DNA from: JAJYKC01 sp035545735
GTDB taxonomy: Bacteria > Acidobacteriota > Terriglobia > Bryobacterales > Bryobacteraceae
Direction of reading: 5' to 3'
Length of the DNA: 64,000 nt
Assembly: GCA_035545735.1 (NCBI GenBank)
Contig: DASZXS010000017.1
Coordinates: 1 to 64,000, forward strand
Under the pieces are notes generated by a model. It was given only the letters and a program-made list of their open reading frames with translations. It had not been told where the DNA came from and made no database searches. Every line of letters begins with the position of its first letter. Positions within the stretch are counted from its first letter, which is position 1. Shown one piece after another: positions 24,946 to 32,603 of the stretch. The translations under genes were made by a program, and so were the position numbers.

Positions 24946-26013
24946 CTAGCGCCCGCGCGCCGGCACAGCCTTCACCGGTTCGGGAGCAACGGCAGGAGCA
25001 TCCGACGGCGGAGTTGCCTTCACCAGCCCCAACGCCTGCCGTAGCGACGCGTCGATCTTCTGGCGAATATCCGGGTTATCCCGCAGGAACTGGCGGGCGT
25101 TTTCGCGTCCCTGCCCGATGCGTTCGCCCTGAAAGCTGAACCAGGAGCCGCTTTTCTCGACGATGTTTTGAGCGGCGCCGAGGTCGAGCAAATCGCCTTC
25201 CCGCGAGATTCCTTCGCCATAGATAATGTCGAATTCCGCTTCGCGAAACGGCGGCGCCACCTTGTTCTTCACGATCTTCACCTTCGTCCGGTTCCCGGTG
25301 ACGACATCACCGTCTTTGATCGCGGCTATGCGGCGAATGTCGGCCCTGACGGAGGAATAAAACTTCAGTGCACGGCCGCCCGTAGTGGTTTCCGGGTTTC
25401 CGAACATGACGCCGATCTTCTCGCGAATCTGGTTGATGAAAATGAGGCACGTGTTGGATTTCGAAACGATGCCGGTCAGCTTCCGCATGGCCTGCGACAT
25501 GAGCCTTGCCTGAACACCCATGTGGCTATCGCCCATCTCGCCGTCAAGCTCGGACTTGGGCACCAGCGCGGCGACCGAATCGACCACCAGCACGTCGATG
25601 GAGCCGGAAGTAACCAGCGCGGCCGTGATCTCCAGCGCCTGTTCCGCGTAGTCCGGTTGCGACACGAGCAGGTTATCCACGTCTACGCCCAATTTCCTGG
25701 CGTAAGCCGGATCGAGCGCGTGCTCCACGTCGATGAAAGCGGCCATACCGCCGGCCTTCTGCGCCTCAGCCACTACCTGCAGCGCCACCGTGGTTTTTCC
25801 CGAAGATTCCGGTCCGAAAATCTCGCAGATTCTGCCCCGGGGGAGTCCTCCCACGCCGAGTGCGTAATCGATGGAGATCGATCCGGTGGATATCGTCGAT
25901 ACCGAAACGATCGCTTCCTTTGAGCCCAGCCGGACGATGGAGCCCTTGCCGAACTGCTTCTCGATCTGCCCGAGGGTCAACCCCAATACACGGCTTTTTT
26001 CTTTGTCGTCCAT
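24946..26013 (-). CDS. recA: recombinase RecA
   Basis: 355 residues from the ATG at 26013 (AAGGAAAT ribosome site 7-12 nt upstream); a longer frame to 26100 runs into the VWFA gene and is not used. Features in order: QIEKQFGKGSIVRLG, Walker A GPESSGKTT, the DNA-binding and ATPase core (VDVEHALDPAYA as IDVEHALDPAYA, LLVSQPDYAEQALEI), Walker B LVVDSVAALVPK, the loop with MSQAMRKLTGIVSKS, FINQIREKIGVMFGNPETTTGGRALKFYSS, and an acidic-poor, Pro/Ala-rich tail. It polymerises on single-stranded DNA for strand exchange and SOS signalling. It appears co-transcribed with the genes upstream; no LexA-type box is obvious in the 43 bp before it. Confidence 0.98.
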   Translation of the reverse strand: MDDKEKSRVLGLTLGQIEKQFGKGSIVRLGSKEAIVSVSTISTGSISIDYALGVGGLPRGRICEIFGPESSGKTTVALQVVAEAQKAGGMAAFIDVEHALDPAYARKLGVDVDNLLVSQPDYAEQALEITAALVTSGSIDVLVVDSVAALVPKSELDGEMGDSHMGVQARLMSQAMRKLTGIVSKSNTCLIFINQIREKIGVMFGNPETTTGGRALKFYSSVRADIRRIAAIKDGDVVTGNRTKVKIVKNKVAPPFREAEFDIIYGEGISREGDLLDLGAAQNIVEKSGSWFSFQGERIGQGRENARQFLRDNPDIRQKIDASLRQALGLVKATPPSDAPAVAPEPVKAVPARGR

Positions 26014-26056
26014 GTTCTGAATTTCCTTTTGATGCGAAGCCCGGTCCGAGCGGAGG

Positions 26057-27001
26057 CTACAATTTCGGAGCGTAGTATCCCTTGCGGCTCCGCACCACAA
26101 GGTCCTTGCGCCCCTTCACTTTCAACTGCACCGAATGATACTTGCCGTCGGCGATCAACGGCTCGGGACGGTAGAACAGATTGTACTGATGCCGCAGTTC
26201 ATTCGCGATGTTCTGAAACGACTGTTCGAGGTCGGTCGCTTTGAAGGGGAAGAACGACAGTCCTCCGGTTTCGGCCGCGAAATATTTCAACACTTTGTCT
26301 CCGCCGGTTTCAATACGCGTCATGTTGGTTGAGATGGTGTAGATGACGACGTCGGCTTTCTGAGCCATTTCGAGCGCCTGATCGCGCGTGTAACGGCTGA
26401 CGTTATCGTCGCCATCGCTCAATACCACCATCGCGCGGCGAAACTTGTAGAGCGGCTGATCGAGCATCAGCTTGTCCCGGCACGCAAAGAAGATGGCGTC
26501 GTAGAGAGCGGTGCCGCCCCCGGGCCGCAGATCGCGGATGGCCTTCTCGAGTTGCTGCGTATCGTCGGTCAAGTCCGCCACCAGCTCGGCGGAAGAGTCA
26601 AAGCTCACCACAATCGCCTTGTCCTGCCTCGGGCGGACGACGTCGCGAACAAAGGCGGTGGCAGCCTCCTGCTGGAACCGGAAGCGCTCGCGAATGCTAT
26701 TGCTGGTGTCGATCAGGATGGCGAGACGCAGCGGCAAATCGGTTTCGGACGTGAATTCAAGGATCTTCTGCGGCTTCTTATCTTCGAGAATCTGGAAATC
26801 GTCCCTGCCCAGATCCGTAACGAAACGGCCCTTCTTGTCGGACACTGTGAACAGCAGGTTCACGCGGGTTACATCGAGAACAATGCGGTTCTTGTCCTCA
26901 ACCTCGCCGGCGGACGGTTTGGCGTCCTGTGCCGCCGCGCGGAAGACGAGCAGTCCAAGAACAATCCAGGTGAAAGAGAAAATCCTCATGCGGAGAGACA
27001 T
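26057..27001 (-). CDS. exported VWFA-domain protein, acidobacterial type
   Basis: 314 residues from the ATG at 27001 (5 bp after the pseudouridine synthase stop); a Met four codons later is possible. A signal peptide (MRIFSFTWIVLGLLVFRAAA) precedes a short beta region (about 35-85: VNLLFTVSDKKGRFVTDLGRDDFQILED). The von Willebrand A domain (about 90-260) has the MIDAS motif as LIDTSNS, the TAL Thr in GGGTALYDAIF and VVLSDGDDN. A C-terminal strand region ends VRSRKGYYAPKL. Proteins with this layout, the 'VWFA-related acidobacterial' family, are abundant in Acidobacteria. Likely an extracytoplasmic, metal-dependent binding protein; partner unknown. Confidence 0.87.
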   Translation of the reverse strand: MSLRMRIFSFTWIVLGLLVFRAAAQDAKPSAGEVEDKNRIVLDVTRVNLLFTVSDKKGRFVTDLGRDDFQILEDKKPQKILEFTSETDLPLRLAILIDTSNSIRERFRFQQEAATAFVRDVVRPRQDKAIVVSFDSSAELVADLTDDTQQLEKAIRDLRPGGGTALYDAIFFACRDKLMLDQPLYKFRRAMVVLSDGDDNVSRYTRDQALEMAQKADVVIYTISTNMTRIETGGDKVLKYFAAETGGLSFFPFKATDLEQSFQNIANELRHQYNLFYRPEPLIADGKYHSVQLKVKGRKDLVVRSRKGYYAPKL

Positions 27002-27006
27002 TCTGA

Positions 27007-27903
27007 TTATAGTTCTTTTAACCACTCTTCCAACTCGTCCGGAAGCGGCGCGGAAACCGTCACCGGCTGTCCGGAAATCGGACTGAGAAAGCGGATCTGG
27101 CGGGCATGGAGAAAGAAGCGGCCGGAGTGATGCGGAGGAGCGCCGTACAGTTTGTCGCCGGCCACGGCGTGTCCAATGCTTTTCAAATGCACCCGGATTT
27201 GATGGGTGCGCCCGGTGCCAATTCTCACATCGAGCAAAGCGTACCGGTCAAAGCGGCGGATCACCTCCCAGCGGGTGAGTGCTTCCCTGCCCGAGGCGAG
27301 GCGGGCCGTCATACGCGTACGGTGAACCGGATCGCGGGCGATGGGTGCGCGAATCTCACCCGAGCGTTCCGGAAATTCGCCGTGAACCAGCGCCGTATAT
27401 ATCTTCTCCACGGTTCGCCCTGAAAATTGCGCCGCAAGCGCCCGATGCGCCGGATCGGTTTTCGCCACCAGAATGACGCCGCTCGTGTACCGGTCAAGCC
27501 GATGAACAATCCCTGGACGCAGCGATCCACCTACCCCGGAGAGTGAACGGTAGCGGTGTAAGAGAGCGTTGACGAGCGTGCCGGCATAGTTCCCGGCGCC
27601 GGCGTGCACCACCATTCCGGCGCGCTTGTTGATGGCGACGACGCCGTCATCCTCGTAAAGAATATCCAGCGGGAGGTCTTCCGGCGCGGCTTTTAAGGGC
27701 GGCGGCTCATCCGGGGTAATCACCAACGCCTCTCCACCGCGAAGAAGAAACGACGCCTTTTCCGGTCGTCCGTTGACGGTCACCAGGCCGGACTTCACCC
27801 AGCCTTGAAGGCGGGCGCGGCTGTGTGAGGGAATCTGCTCGTGCAGATAATGATCCAGCCTTTTCCCGGCGTCCGAAACAGAAACGGTGAGCGTTGTGAG
27901 CAC
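27007..27903 (-). CDS. rluD: RluA/RluD-family pseudouridine synthase
   Basis: 298 residues from a GTG at 27903. The N-terminus is an S4 RNA-binding domain (about 10-65, GKRLDHYLHEQIPSHSRARLQGWVKSG is the pattern region). The catalytic domain carries the HRLDRYTSG motif with the nucleophilic Asp, GRTHQIRVHL, and GDKLYG. The enzyme converts uridines in rRNA (RluD: helix 69 of 23S) or tRNA to pseudouridine; the exact target cannot be read from sequence. Head of a probable rluD-VWFA-recA run, and divergent from the glycosyltransferase gene across about 22 bp. Confidence 0.9.
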   Translation of the reverse strand: MLTTLTVSVSDAGKRLDHYLHEQIPSHSRARLQGWVKSGLVTVNGRPEKASFLLRGGEALVITPDEPPPLKAAPEDLPLDILYEDDGVVAINKRAGMVVHAGAGNYAGTLVNALLHRYRSLSGVGGSLRPGIVHRLDRYTSGVILVAKTDPAHRALAAQFSGRTVEKIYTALVHGEFPERSGEIRAPIARDPVHRTRMTARLASGREALTRWEVIRRFDRYALLDVRIGTGRTHQIRVHLKSIGHAVAGDKLYGAPPHHSGRFFLHARQIRFLSPISGQPVTVSAPLPDELEEWLKEL

Positions 27904-27925
27904 GTACTGCTATGATTCTATTCCG

Positions 27926-29344
27926 ATGACCCGCGAACGCAGAATTTGGATGAGCCTCGCAATTTTTGCCGCTCTCCTGGCGTCGCGGCTTTGCTATCTG
28001 AAAATAGTATGGACCGAGGAGGCTTATCCCGCGGCGGCCGCAATCCAGATGCTGCAGGGCAAAGCTCTGTATCGCGATGTCTGGTATGACAAGCCTCCCC
28101 TGTCCGCAGCGGCGTACTTGCTGTGGGGCGCTCATAACGGGTTGGTCCTGCGGTTGGCCGGAGCTGTCTTTCTGTGGCTCGCCTGTCTCGTGGTCTGGAA
28201 GTTCGCGGAGCAGATGTGGGGAGCGCGCGAAGGGCTGGCGGCGGCTTGGATGCTGGCGTTTTTCTTCATTTTTGACATCCCGGCCTCCACACTGGTCCTC
28301 GGCCCCGATCTGCTGATGGTGCTGCCGCACTGCCTCGCGGTGTGGCTTGCGTGGCGCGGAAAGGCCTTCGCCAGCGGACTGGCCGCGGGTGTGGCGTTCC
28401 TCTGCAATACCAAGGGAGTATTCGTACTGGCGGCCTGCCTCGCGTTCTGCCCCCAGGCGCTCGCCGCACTCCTGGCCGGTTTTTTGGCGCCAAATCTCTT
28501 GGAACTGGCATGGCTTTGGCCGCAAGGCGCTCTGGCAGCGTATTGGCAGCAGGTATGGCAGTGGGGATTTGTCTATGCCCGGGAGACGCCGCTGGCGCAT
28601 CCGGCGCTGGAGGGCATCGTACGCACTCTGAACTGGTCCGGCTTCCACCTCGCCCTGGTAGCGGGCGCATGCGTCTACTTTCAGCGTGAGAGAGCGGACC
28701 GGCGGCGTGCGATCGCGCTCGCGATCTGGACCGCGCTGTCCTTCGCCGCTGTCGCGGGGGGCTGGCGATTCTTCCCGCGCTATTACTTCCAGCTTCTGCC
28801 GGTGGCGGTGATGCTTGGCGCGCGTGGCTATTCCCACTTGGGGCGTTATCGCGCGGCGCTGCTTCTCTTGCTGCTCGTGCCGCTCATCCGCTTCGGCCCG
28901 CGCTACGTGATGCTGGCCGGCGATTTGATCCATGACCGCGAGCCGCAATGGAGCGACCTCCGCATGAGCGAGGATGCCAGTCATGCCGCGGCGGCAATCG
29001 AGCGGCTATCCAAAACCGGGGATACGCTGATGGTTTGGGGCTATCGCCCCGAGATTTTTTCGAGGACGCGGATGCCAGCGGGCACTCGCTTTCTCGACTC
29101 CCAGCCTCTTACCGGCGTTATCGCCGACCGGCACCTCACCAGCTCCGAGATTTCCTTCCCGGAACTGGCGAATGTGAACCGGCAGGCGCTGGTTCACGCT
29201 TTTCCAACGTTCATCGTAGATGGCCTCGGCTCCTACAATTCCGGTCTTGCCATCACCACGTACCCTGACTTGAAGGATTGGTTTTCCCACTATCGGGAAG
29301 TCGCCCGCACTTCCGGGTCAATCGTCTACCGGCGCGAACGCTAA
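27926..29344 (+). CDS. membrane glycosyltransferase, GT-C/ArnT-like (PMT family)
   Basis: 472 residues from the ATG at 27926 (an earlier in-frame start at 27887 would lie inside the divergent rluD gene). About nine to eleven transmembrane helices cover residues 8-335. The first periplasmic loop has TEEAYPAAAAIQMLQGKALYRDVWYDKPPL, which contains the acidic residue and D-K-P-P-L pattern of PMT_2/ArnT enzymes. A C-terminal soluble domain (about 345-472) follows. Such enzymes move sugars from lipid carriers to lipids or proteins on the outer face of the inner membrane. Substrate unknown. Its gene stands alone. Confidence 0.8.
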   Translation: MTRERRIWMSLAIFAALLASRLCYLKIVWTEEAYPAAAAIQMLQGKALYRDVWYDKPPLSAAAYLLWGAHNGLVLRLAGAVFLWLACLVVWKFAEQMWGAREGLAAAWMLAFFFIFDIPASTLVLGPDLLMVLPHCLAVWLAWRGKAFASGLAAGVAFLCNTKGVFVLAACLAFCPQALAALLAGFLAPNLLELAWLWPQGALAAYWQQVWQWGFVYARETPLAHPALEGIVRTLNWSGFHLALVAGACVYFQRERADRRRAIALAIWTALSFAAVAGGWRFFPRYYFQLLPVAVMLGARGYSHLGRYRAALLLLLLVPLIRFGPRYVMLAGDLIHDREPQWSDLRMSEDASHAAAAIERLSKTGDTLMVWGYRPEIFSRTRMPAGTRFLDSQPLTGVIADRHLTSSEISFPELANVNRQALVHAFPTFIVDGLGSYNSGLAITTYPDLKDWFSHYREVARTSGSIVYRRER

Positions 29345-29438
29345 GGACCGGGCGAGAAGAGCCGGGCCTTTCCAAAGGTTCGCCGGGAGAAATCGTGGGT
29401 GGATTCGGGCTCGGGCAACCGGCCAAGCGAGCGGAGGC

Positions 29439-29454
29439 TGCCGGACCTCCGGCA
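29439..29454. terminator. possible hairpin between convergent genes
   Basis: TGCCGG-ACCT-CCGGCA forms a 6 bp stem in the 140 bp between the glycosyltransferase and the permease gene, which converge. Only a short T run follows, so a Rho-independent terminator is uncertain. The rest of 29345-29484 shows nothing I recognise. Confidence 0.25.
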
Positions 29455-29484
29455 TGATCGTTTCCCAAGCGAATCAGCACGTCG

Positions 29485-32040
29485 TCAGTCGTGCCGGATC
29501 GCCGCCGCCGGATCGAGCCGCGACGCCCGACGGGCGGGGCCATAACTCGCGGCAAGCGCAACTCCCCCAAAGACCAGCGACACCATCCCGTACGCCGCGG
29601 GCTGCGCCGGCTGCGTTTCGTAAAGTAGTGATTTCATCAGCATCGACAGCCCATACGCCAGCGGCAGGCCGGCCGCCAATCCCGCGCACACCAGCATCAG
29701 ACATCGCTTCTGGACGGCCCACCGTACCGATCCCGGCGGCGCTCCCAGCGCCAGCCGCATGCCGATCTCCTGCTGCCGCTGGTTAACGCGATAGCTGATC
29801 AATCCGTAGAGTCCGAAGGCGGCTGTGATCAGCGCCACGAAGGCAAACGCCGCCATGATCGTCAGACTCACCCGCGGGCGCAGAATCGTCTTCGACATGG
29901 CGAGCCGCAACGGTTGGAACGTCAGCGCGGCGTTCCGGTCGATCGCCCCGATCTGCTTACGGACATCCCCGATAACGGCCAGCGGGTCCGCCTTGGAGCG
30001 GATCACCAGCGCCATGGGCGCATCGGAAAGCTGCGCGTACGGGCGAAACATGGTGGGCACCGGTGGAGCGTCCACCGCTAAATCCCGCAAATCGCCGACG
30101 ATCCCGAGGATGGTCTTAGGGCTGCCCGATCGACCCCACAGCAAGCGCTGGCCGATCGGATCCTGATTCGGCCAGAACTTCCTGGCCATCGATTCGCTCA
30201 GGATCACGACCTCGGCGGAACCATTCGCGTCGCGCTCCGTAAAAAGCCTGCCCCGCTTGAGGGGGATGCCAAGCGTCGCAAAGAATCCGGGTGTCACTGC
30301 TCTCCACGCGGCCGAACGGTATTCCGATGACGCAACGTCAGCCGCCAGACGGAACCGGTTCGCGGTGCCGTCGCCGCTGAACGGCGCGATATTAGTCGCA
30401 CCGGCCGATACGATTCCCGGCAAGCGCGCCAGCCGCGACTCAGCTTCGCGGAAGAACGCGACGCGCCGGACATCATCGTAGGTTCCGCTTGGAAGGCTGA
30501 CCTGCACGGTGAGGATGCGATCCGGATCGAACCCCGGGTCCACCGCTTCCAGCCGCAGAAAGCTTTGCCAGAGGAGGCCGGCGCACAGCGCCAGGACGGT
30601 CGCTATCACTACCTGCGCCACGATCAACGCGTCACGCCCGCTGGCCCGTCGCGAGATTTCGCGGCCTCCCCGCAGTCCGGCCGGACGTCCGGTAAACGCC
30701 GTGAAGAAAAACGTCGTCGCAAACATAATCAGAAGCGCGAGTCCAACCGTCGGGAAGGTCAGTTCCACTTGCGCCATCCGGGGCCAGGAATCCGCCGCGA
30801 ACCCTCGCACCGCCTGCAGCGCCAATTCCGCCAGCACCGTGCCTCCGAGAGAGCCGGCGACGGCCAGCACGGAGTTCTCGGTCAGCGTTTGCCCGAAGAG
30901 CCTACTTGGGCTCGCGCCCAGCGCCTGGCGCGTTTGCATTTCGTGACGCCTGCAAATATTTCTCGCCAACTGCAACCCCGCCACATTGACGCACGCCAGC
31001 AGCCACAGGAACGTCACCGCGCCGAAGATCATCCAGATCATGCCACTTGTGCGCGGCCCGATCAGTTCGTCGGAAAGAGGAATCAGATGCAGACTCCAGC
31101 CGCCATCGCTTTGTGGACTCTGCCCCGCCATGGATGCGGCGATCACCGCGAGTTCGGCCCGCGCCTGCGCTGCGCTCACGCCCTCAGCGAGGCGGCCCAC
31201 TGCCTCGATAGAGTGGGCGGTGCGCGATTCTGTCGTCTTAGGCGTCAGCGGAATCAGCACTTCCGAGCCCGGCAGTAGATCGTGCGGTAAGTCGGCGATC
31301 CCCACCACGGTGTAGCTTTCGCCATCCAGCGCAATTGCACGCCCCACCACAGCACGATTCCCCTGCCACCTTCGCTCCCACAAGGTGCGGCCGATCACCA
31401 CTTCCTTCGGCAGGCCGGAGAACACGCGCCCGCCGATCGGCGCCACACCGAACAGCGGAAAGAACGATGGAGTCACCGCTGCCGCCGGGATCATCTCCGA
31501 ATCCCCGGCTCCCGTCAACGCCAGTTGCACCTTCGCGTATGCGGCGACCGTCTGCAGCGATCTCGCGCGCTGATCCAGGTCGAGCCACGCCGGCTCGGAA
31601 AACGGCCACAGTCCCTTCCGCGGGTCGACCTGCTTGATTGCCACCAGACGTTCCGGCGACGCGTAAGGAAGCGGCTTCCAGAGGAACGCCGAGACCACGC
31701 ATAGCACCGTAGTCATCGCGCCGAGCCCCACCGCCAGCGTCGCCGTGCACGACAACGTGAACACCGGATTGCGCCGCAGCGTGCGAGCCGCGAATTTCAG
31801 ATCCCGCCAGAAGTTTTCGAGCAACGGAAGGCCGCTCTGTTCGCGGTACTGCTCCTGGAACGATGTGGCGTTGCCCAAATCGCGCCGCGCCGCTGTGTGG
31901 GCATCCGGCCCCGCCATACCGCGCGCCGTATATTCGGCGGCCAGCATCTCGATATGAGTGCCGATTTCCTCTTCGAGATATCCGGCGCGGTCTTTGCGGA
32001 ACAGGCCGGCGACGCGCGCGAGCCACACGCGCCCGTTCAT
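29485..32040 (-). CDS. acidobacterial 'orphan' ABC permease (ADOP type, MacB/FtsX superfamily)
   Basis: 851 residues from the ATG at 32040, overlapping the PadR stop as ATGA. The N-terminal soluble prefix (about 1-60) has the conserved pattern with YLEEEIGTHIEMLAAEYTARGM and ARRDLGN. It is followed by two copies of a helix, a periplasmic MacB-PCD domain and an FtsX three-helix block (final helices near 735-840). No ATPase gene is adjacent, which is why this class is called orphan. Family members are numerous in Acidobacteria and are nearly always preceded by a PadR regulator, as here. Probably an exporter of toxic or signalling molecules, controlled by PadR; substrate unknown. Confidence 0.9.
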   Translation of the reverse strand: MNGRVWLARVAGLFRKDRAGYLEEEIGTHIEMLAAEYTARGMAGPDAHTAARRDLGNATSFQEQYREQSGLPLLENFWRDLKFAARTLRRNPVFTLSCTATLAVGLGAMTTVLCVVSAFLWKPLPYASPERLVAIKQVDPRKGLWPFSEPAWLDLDQRARSLQTVAAYAKVQLALTGAGDSEMIPAAAVTPSFFPLFGVAPIGGRVFSGLPKEVVIGRTLWERRWQGNRAVVGRAIALDGESYTVVGIADLPHDLLPGSEVLIPLTPKTTESRTAHSIEAVGRLAEGVSAAQARAELAVIAASMAGQSPQSDGGWSLHLIPLSDELIGPRTSGMIWMIFGAVTFLWLLACVNVAGLQLARNICRRHEMQTRQALGASPSRLFGQTLTENSVLAVAGSLGGTVLAELALQAVRGFAADSWPRMAQVELTFPTVGLALLIMFATTFFFTAFTGRPAGLRGGREISRRASGRDALIVAQVVIATVLALCAGLLWQSFLRLEAVDPGFDPDRILTVQVSLPSGTYDDVRRVAFFREAESRLARLPGIVSAGATNIAPFSGDGTANRFRLAADVASSEYRSAAWRAVTPGFFATLGIPLKRGRLFTERDANGSAEVVILSESMARKFWPNQDPIGQRLLWGRSGSPKTILGIVGDLRDLAVDAPPVPTMFRPYAQLSDAPMALVIRSKADPLAVIGDVRKQIGAIDRNAALTFQPLRLAMSKTILRPRVSLTIMAAFAFVALITAAFGLYGLISYRVNQRQQEIGMRLALGAPPGSVRWAVQKRCLMLVCAGLAAGLPLAYGLSMLMKSLLYETQPAQPAAYGMVSLVFGGVALAASYGPARRASRLDPAAAIRHD

Positions 32041-32375
32041 TGCCGCACCCCCAGCAACCGCGCGAGCATCGCCACGGTCTGCTGCCATTTGGACTCCTCG
32101 TCGGCCAGTTTCTTCTCGCCTAACTTCGTTACGGAGTAGAATCGCGCCCGCCGGTTGTTCTCGCTAAGGCCCCAATCCGAACGGATCCAGCCCTTTTGCT
32201 CCAGCCGCAGTAGAGCGGGATAGATCGTCCCCTGATTCAGTGCGAGCGACCCCTCCGCGACTTGTTCAATCCGGCGCGCGATGCCGAAGCCATGCAGCGA
32301 GCCCATGTTCGCCAGAGTCTTCAGGATCATCAAATCGAGTGTTCCATAGGGAACTTCAGATTTCGTTGCTTTCAC
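32037..32375 (-). CDS. PadR family transcriptional repressor
   Basis: 112 residues from a GTG at 32375, with AGGAG 8 nt upstream. The PadR winged helix is complete: YGTLDLMILKTLANMGSLHG, GIARRIEQ, LALNQGTIYPALLRLEQKGWI, then the wing and SENNRRARFYSVTKLGEKKL. It belongs to the short (PadR-s2) subfamily, with a short C-terminal dimerisation helix. It is translated together with the permease gene. It very likely represses its own operon through the two TGTTG-N5-CAACA sites found at its promoter. Confidence 0.93.
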   Translation of the reverse strand: MKATKSEVPYGTLDLMILKTLANMGSLHGFGIARRIEQVAEGSLALNQGTIYPALLRLEQKGWIRSDWGLSENNRRARFYSVTKLGEKKLADEESKWQQTVAMLARLLGVRQ

Positions 32376-32387
32376 GGCCCGTGCTCC

Positions 32388-32402
32388 TGTTGTCTGCCAA
32401 CA
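32388..32402 (-). promoter_or_regulatory. PadR operator 1 (TGTTG-N5-CAACA)
   Basis: Perfect inverted repeat TGTTG-TCTGC-CAACA located just downstream of the -10 element and upstream of the ribosome site, where a bound repressor would block transcription start. It matches operator 2 exactly in both arms. Confidence 0.7.
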
Positions 32403-32431
32403 AGTATAAAAGCTGTTCTGTTGGCTGTCAA
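32403..32431 (-). promoter_or_regulatory. sigma-70 promoter of the padR-permease operon
   Basis: On the minus strand TTGACA (32431-32426) and TATACT (32408-32403) are separated by exactly 17 bp, a near-consensus promoter, upstream of the padR start at 32375. The -35 lies inside operator 2. Confidence 0.75.
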
Positions 32432-32433
32432 CA
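32419..32433 (-). promoter_or_regulatory. PadR operator 2 (TGTTG-N5-CAACA)
   Basis: Second perfect copy of the inverted repeat, TGTTG-GCTGT-CAACA, extended by one more pair (C and G). It overlaps the -35 box. Its centre lies 31 bp from that of operator 1, about three helical turns, so two dimers would sit on the same DNA face. Confidence 0.7.
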
Positions 32434-32523
32434 GGAAATCGGCGCTGCTAGATCGAAGATTCCTGGAGGTTCAGGGCGAGCACCTGAAACGGCTGGAGAG
32501 GACACGGATTGCATGGCGCATAG

Positions 32524-32562
32524 AAAAAGGGGCCGCCGGATCACTCCGGCAGCCCCTTTTTT
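32524..32562. terminator. bidirectional Rho-independent terminator
   Basis: AAAAAGGGGC and GCCCCTTTTT flank an inner GCCGGA-TCAC-TCCGGC hairpin with one mismatch between the two stems. A-runs on one side and T-runs on the other make it work in both directions. It terminates the OmpA-family gene on the minus strand and insulates it from the padR promoter. The remainder of 32434-32603 holds nothing else I recognise. Confidence 0.85.
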
Positions 32563-32603
32563 ACTTACTGACTACTGTTTGGTCGTTTGCGAGAAGGTCC
32601 CGA

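Noticed and set aside
27707..28984. 425-codon minus-strand open frame
   Set aside because: Antisense of the glycosyltransferase and in conflict with the rluD start; charged low-complexity product.
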